Assembly (NCBI GenBank): GCA_036768485.1
Contig: JAVLUZ010000142.1
Location: forward strand, 19,762,764 to 19,826,763
From: Mermis nigrescens
Taxonomy: Eukaryota; Nematoda; Enoplea; Mermithida; Mermithidae
Direction of reading: 5' to 3'
DNA length: 64,000 bases
The first letter of the stretch is position 1, and each line of letters begins with the position of its first letter. Below are positions 63,301 to 64,000 of this stretch, piece after piece. Below the pieces are notes generated by a model. It had not been told where the DNA came from. It saw only the letters and a program-made list of their open reading frames with translations, and did no database searches. The position numbers and the translations under genes are program-made.

Positions 63301-63581
63301 CACACGTTGGCATTAAGGGGAGGGGGTTTGCACCCCAGAAGTTAAAAAATTAAAAAACCTTGCAGCCTATGTATGGTTACACTCACACCCAGACATCAAA
63401 ATACCACCCCCCAGAATTCAATTTTTGAAAATTCTTTTTGTTATTTTCGCAATTTTTTCATGCCAATGGATGAGAAACGTTGAAAAATGTTTTTTTGCCA
63501 TACCGGACCACCAGTTTTAAGGCCATTTTTAACCTTTGAAAAATCTTGCACCCCCTAGAATTTTGGTGCCGCCCACCTATG
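63301..63581. mobile_element. Two abutting MITE copies sharing a target sequence
   Basis: The first (63301-63375) and second (63384-63581) copies are separated by gttacact (63376-63383). The pair is bordered by cttacact (63293-63300) and gttacact (63582-63589). The second copy is nearly complete at its right end (GCCGCCCACCTATG); the first is strongly shortened. Confidence 0.82.
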
Positions 63582-63651
63582 GTTACACTATGTTTCTACA
63601 TGGTATCATGACATCCTGTACGTAAATATACGTCAAATGGATATCTCTTGG

Positions 63652-64000
63652 CAGGGGCGTATGCAGGATTTTTTAAGGAGGGGCGGTCAAAAATTGGTGA
63701 CCCTATATTTCGGGAATGGTTCGCCGGGGCACTAAATATAGTGCATTTTCTGACGTTTTCGAACATGCTCTATCCGTTAAGCTCATAAATCTGAAACTTT
63801 TGCGAAAAGTTTTATTTCCTCTCAATGAGCTATATAAAATGACGTTTTTTGGCCCCACTTGGGTTTAAATTAACGAAGATAATGATTCTACGGCGCTAAG
63901 CGCCGAAAATTTTGAGATTTTTCGATGAAAAGGTGCCAATTTCCATCAGTTTTCATGCATAATGTCACCTTTTTTGAAATTATTTTTGGGCTAAGGGGAG
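63652..64000. mobile_element. hAT-like element, continues past window
   Basis: It starts CAGGGGCGTATGCAGGATT with the family's internal layout and a GGCGCtaaGCGCCGAAAATTTT hairpin near 63893. The right end is outside the window. Confidence 0.75.

Overview
This 64 kb window is AT-rich genomic DNA from a multicellular eukaryote, most likely an invertebrate animal. It carries two spliced, conserved animal-type genes with multi-kilobase introns. It also holds a Ty3/Gypsy LTR retrotransposon, a Merlin-type DNA transposon, a mariner-type MITE and a very dense population of non-autonomous hAT-like elements. There are no bacterial operons, rRNA genes or CRISPR arrays. I cannot name the species from sequence alone.

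Layout. 1-6400: repeats, ending in a 2.1 kb hAT-like element (4251-6390) with perfect 8-bp target duplications. 6530-24506 (+): a CEP43/FOP (FGFR1OP) centrosomal gene that I assembled from ten short exons, with introns full of transposons. 24.5-39.7 kb: a hAT element (25524-38439) split by an about 12 kb Gypsy element (26343-38374, LTRs about 98-99% alike, coding region badly broken); the 3' LTR is itself split by a 271-bp MITE. 39693-44880: a 5.2 kb Merlin element with about 245-bp inverted ends, an 8-bp target duplication, a frameshifted IS1016/ISXO2-type transposase on the minus strand, tRNA-like promoter boxes in both ends and nested hairpins. 45.5-51.4 kb: two near-identical 1.08 kb elements and two more hAT-like elements. 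54184-59495 (+): two exons of a LYSMD1/2-like LysM-domain gene, with intron 1 packed with nested transposons. 59.5-64 kb: stacked MITEs, a mariner-type MITE and an element with (ACAATTCGTCCCC)-type end arrays.

Most notable pattern. Many hAT-like elements share the plan 8-bp target duplication, short TAG- or CAG-type terminal repeat, then a subterminal array of a short motif in opposite orientation at each end. The array motif differs between elements (GATCTG, GATAAA, CCGGTA/GGCACC, GGTTCG, GGCCGGGG and others), even where interiors are shared (49394-51383 and 55713-57982). A 13-17 nt hairpin, GGCGCGAAGCGCC followed by AAAATTT, recurs through otherwise different repeats. Nesting gives a relative insertion order at several sites.

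Limits. Exon calls rest on reading frame, splice signals and remembered family similarity, not on alignment or transcripts. Transposon boundaries rest on target duplications and inverted ends read by eye.
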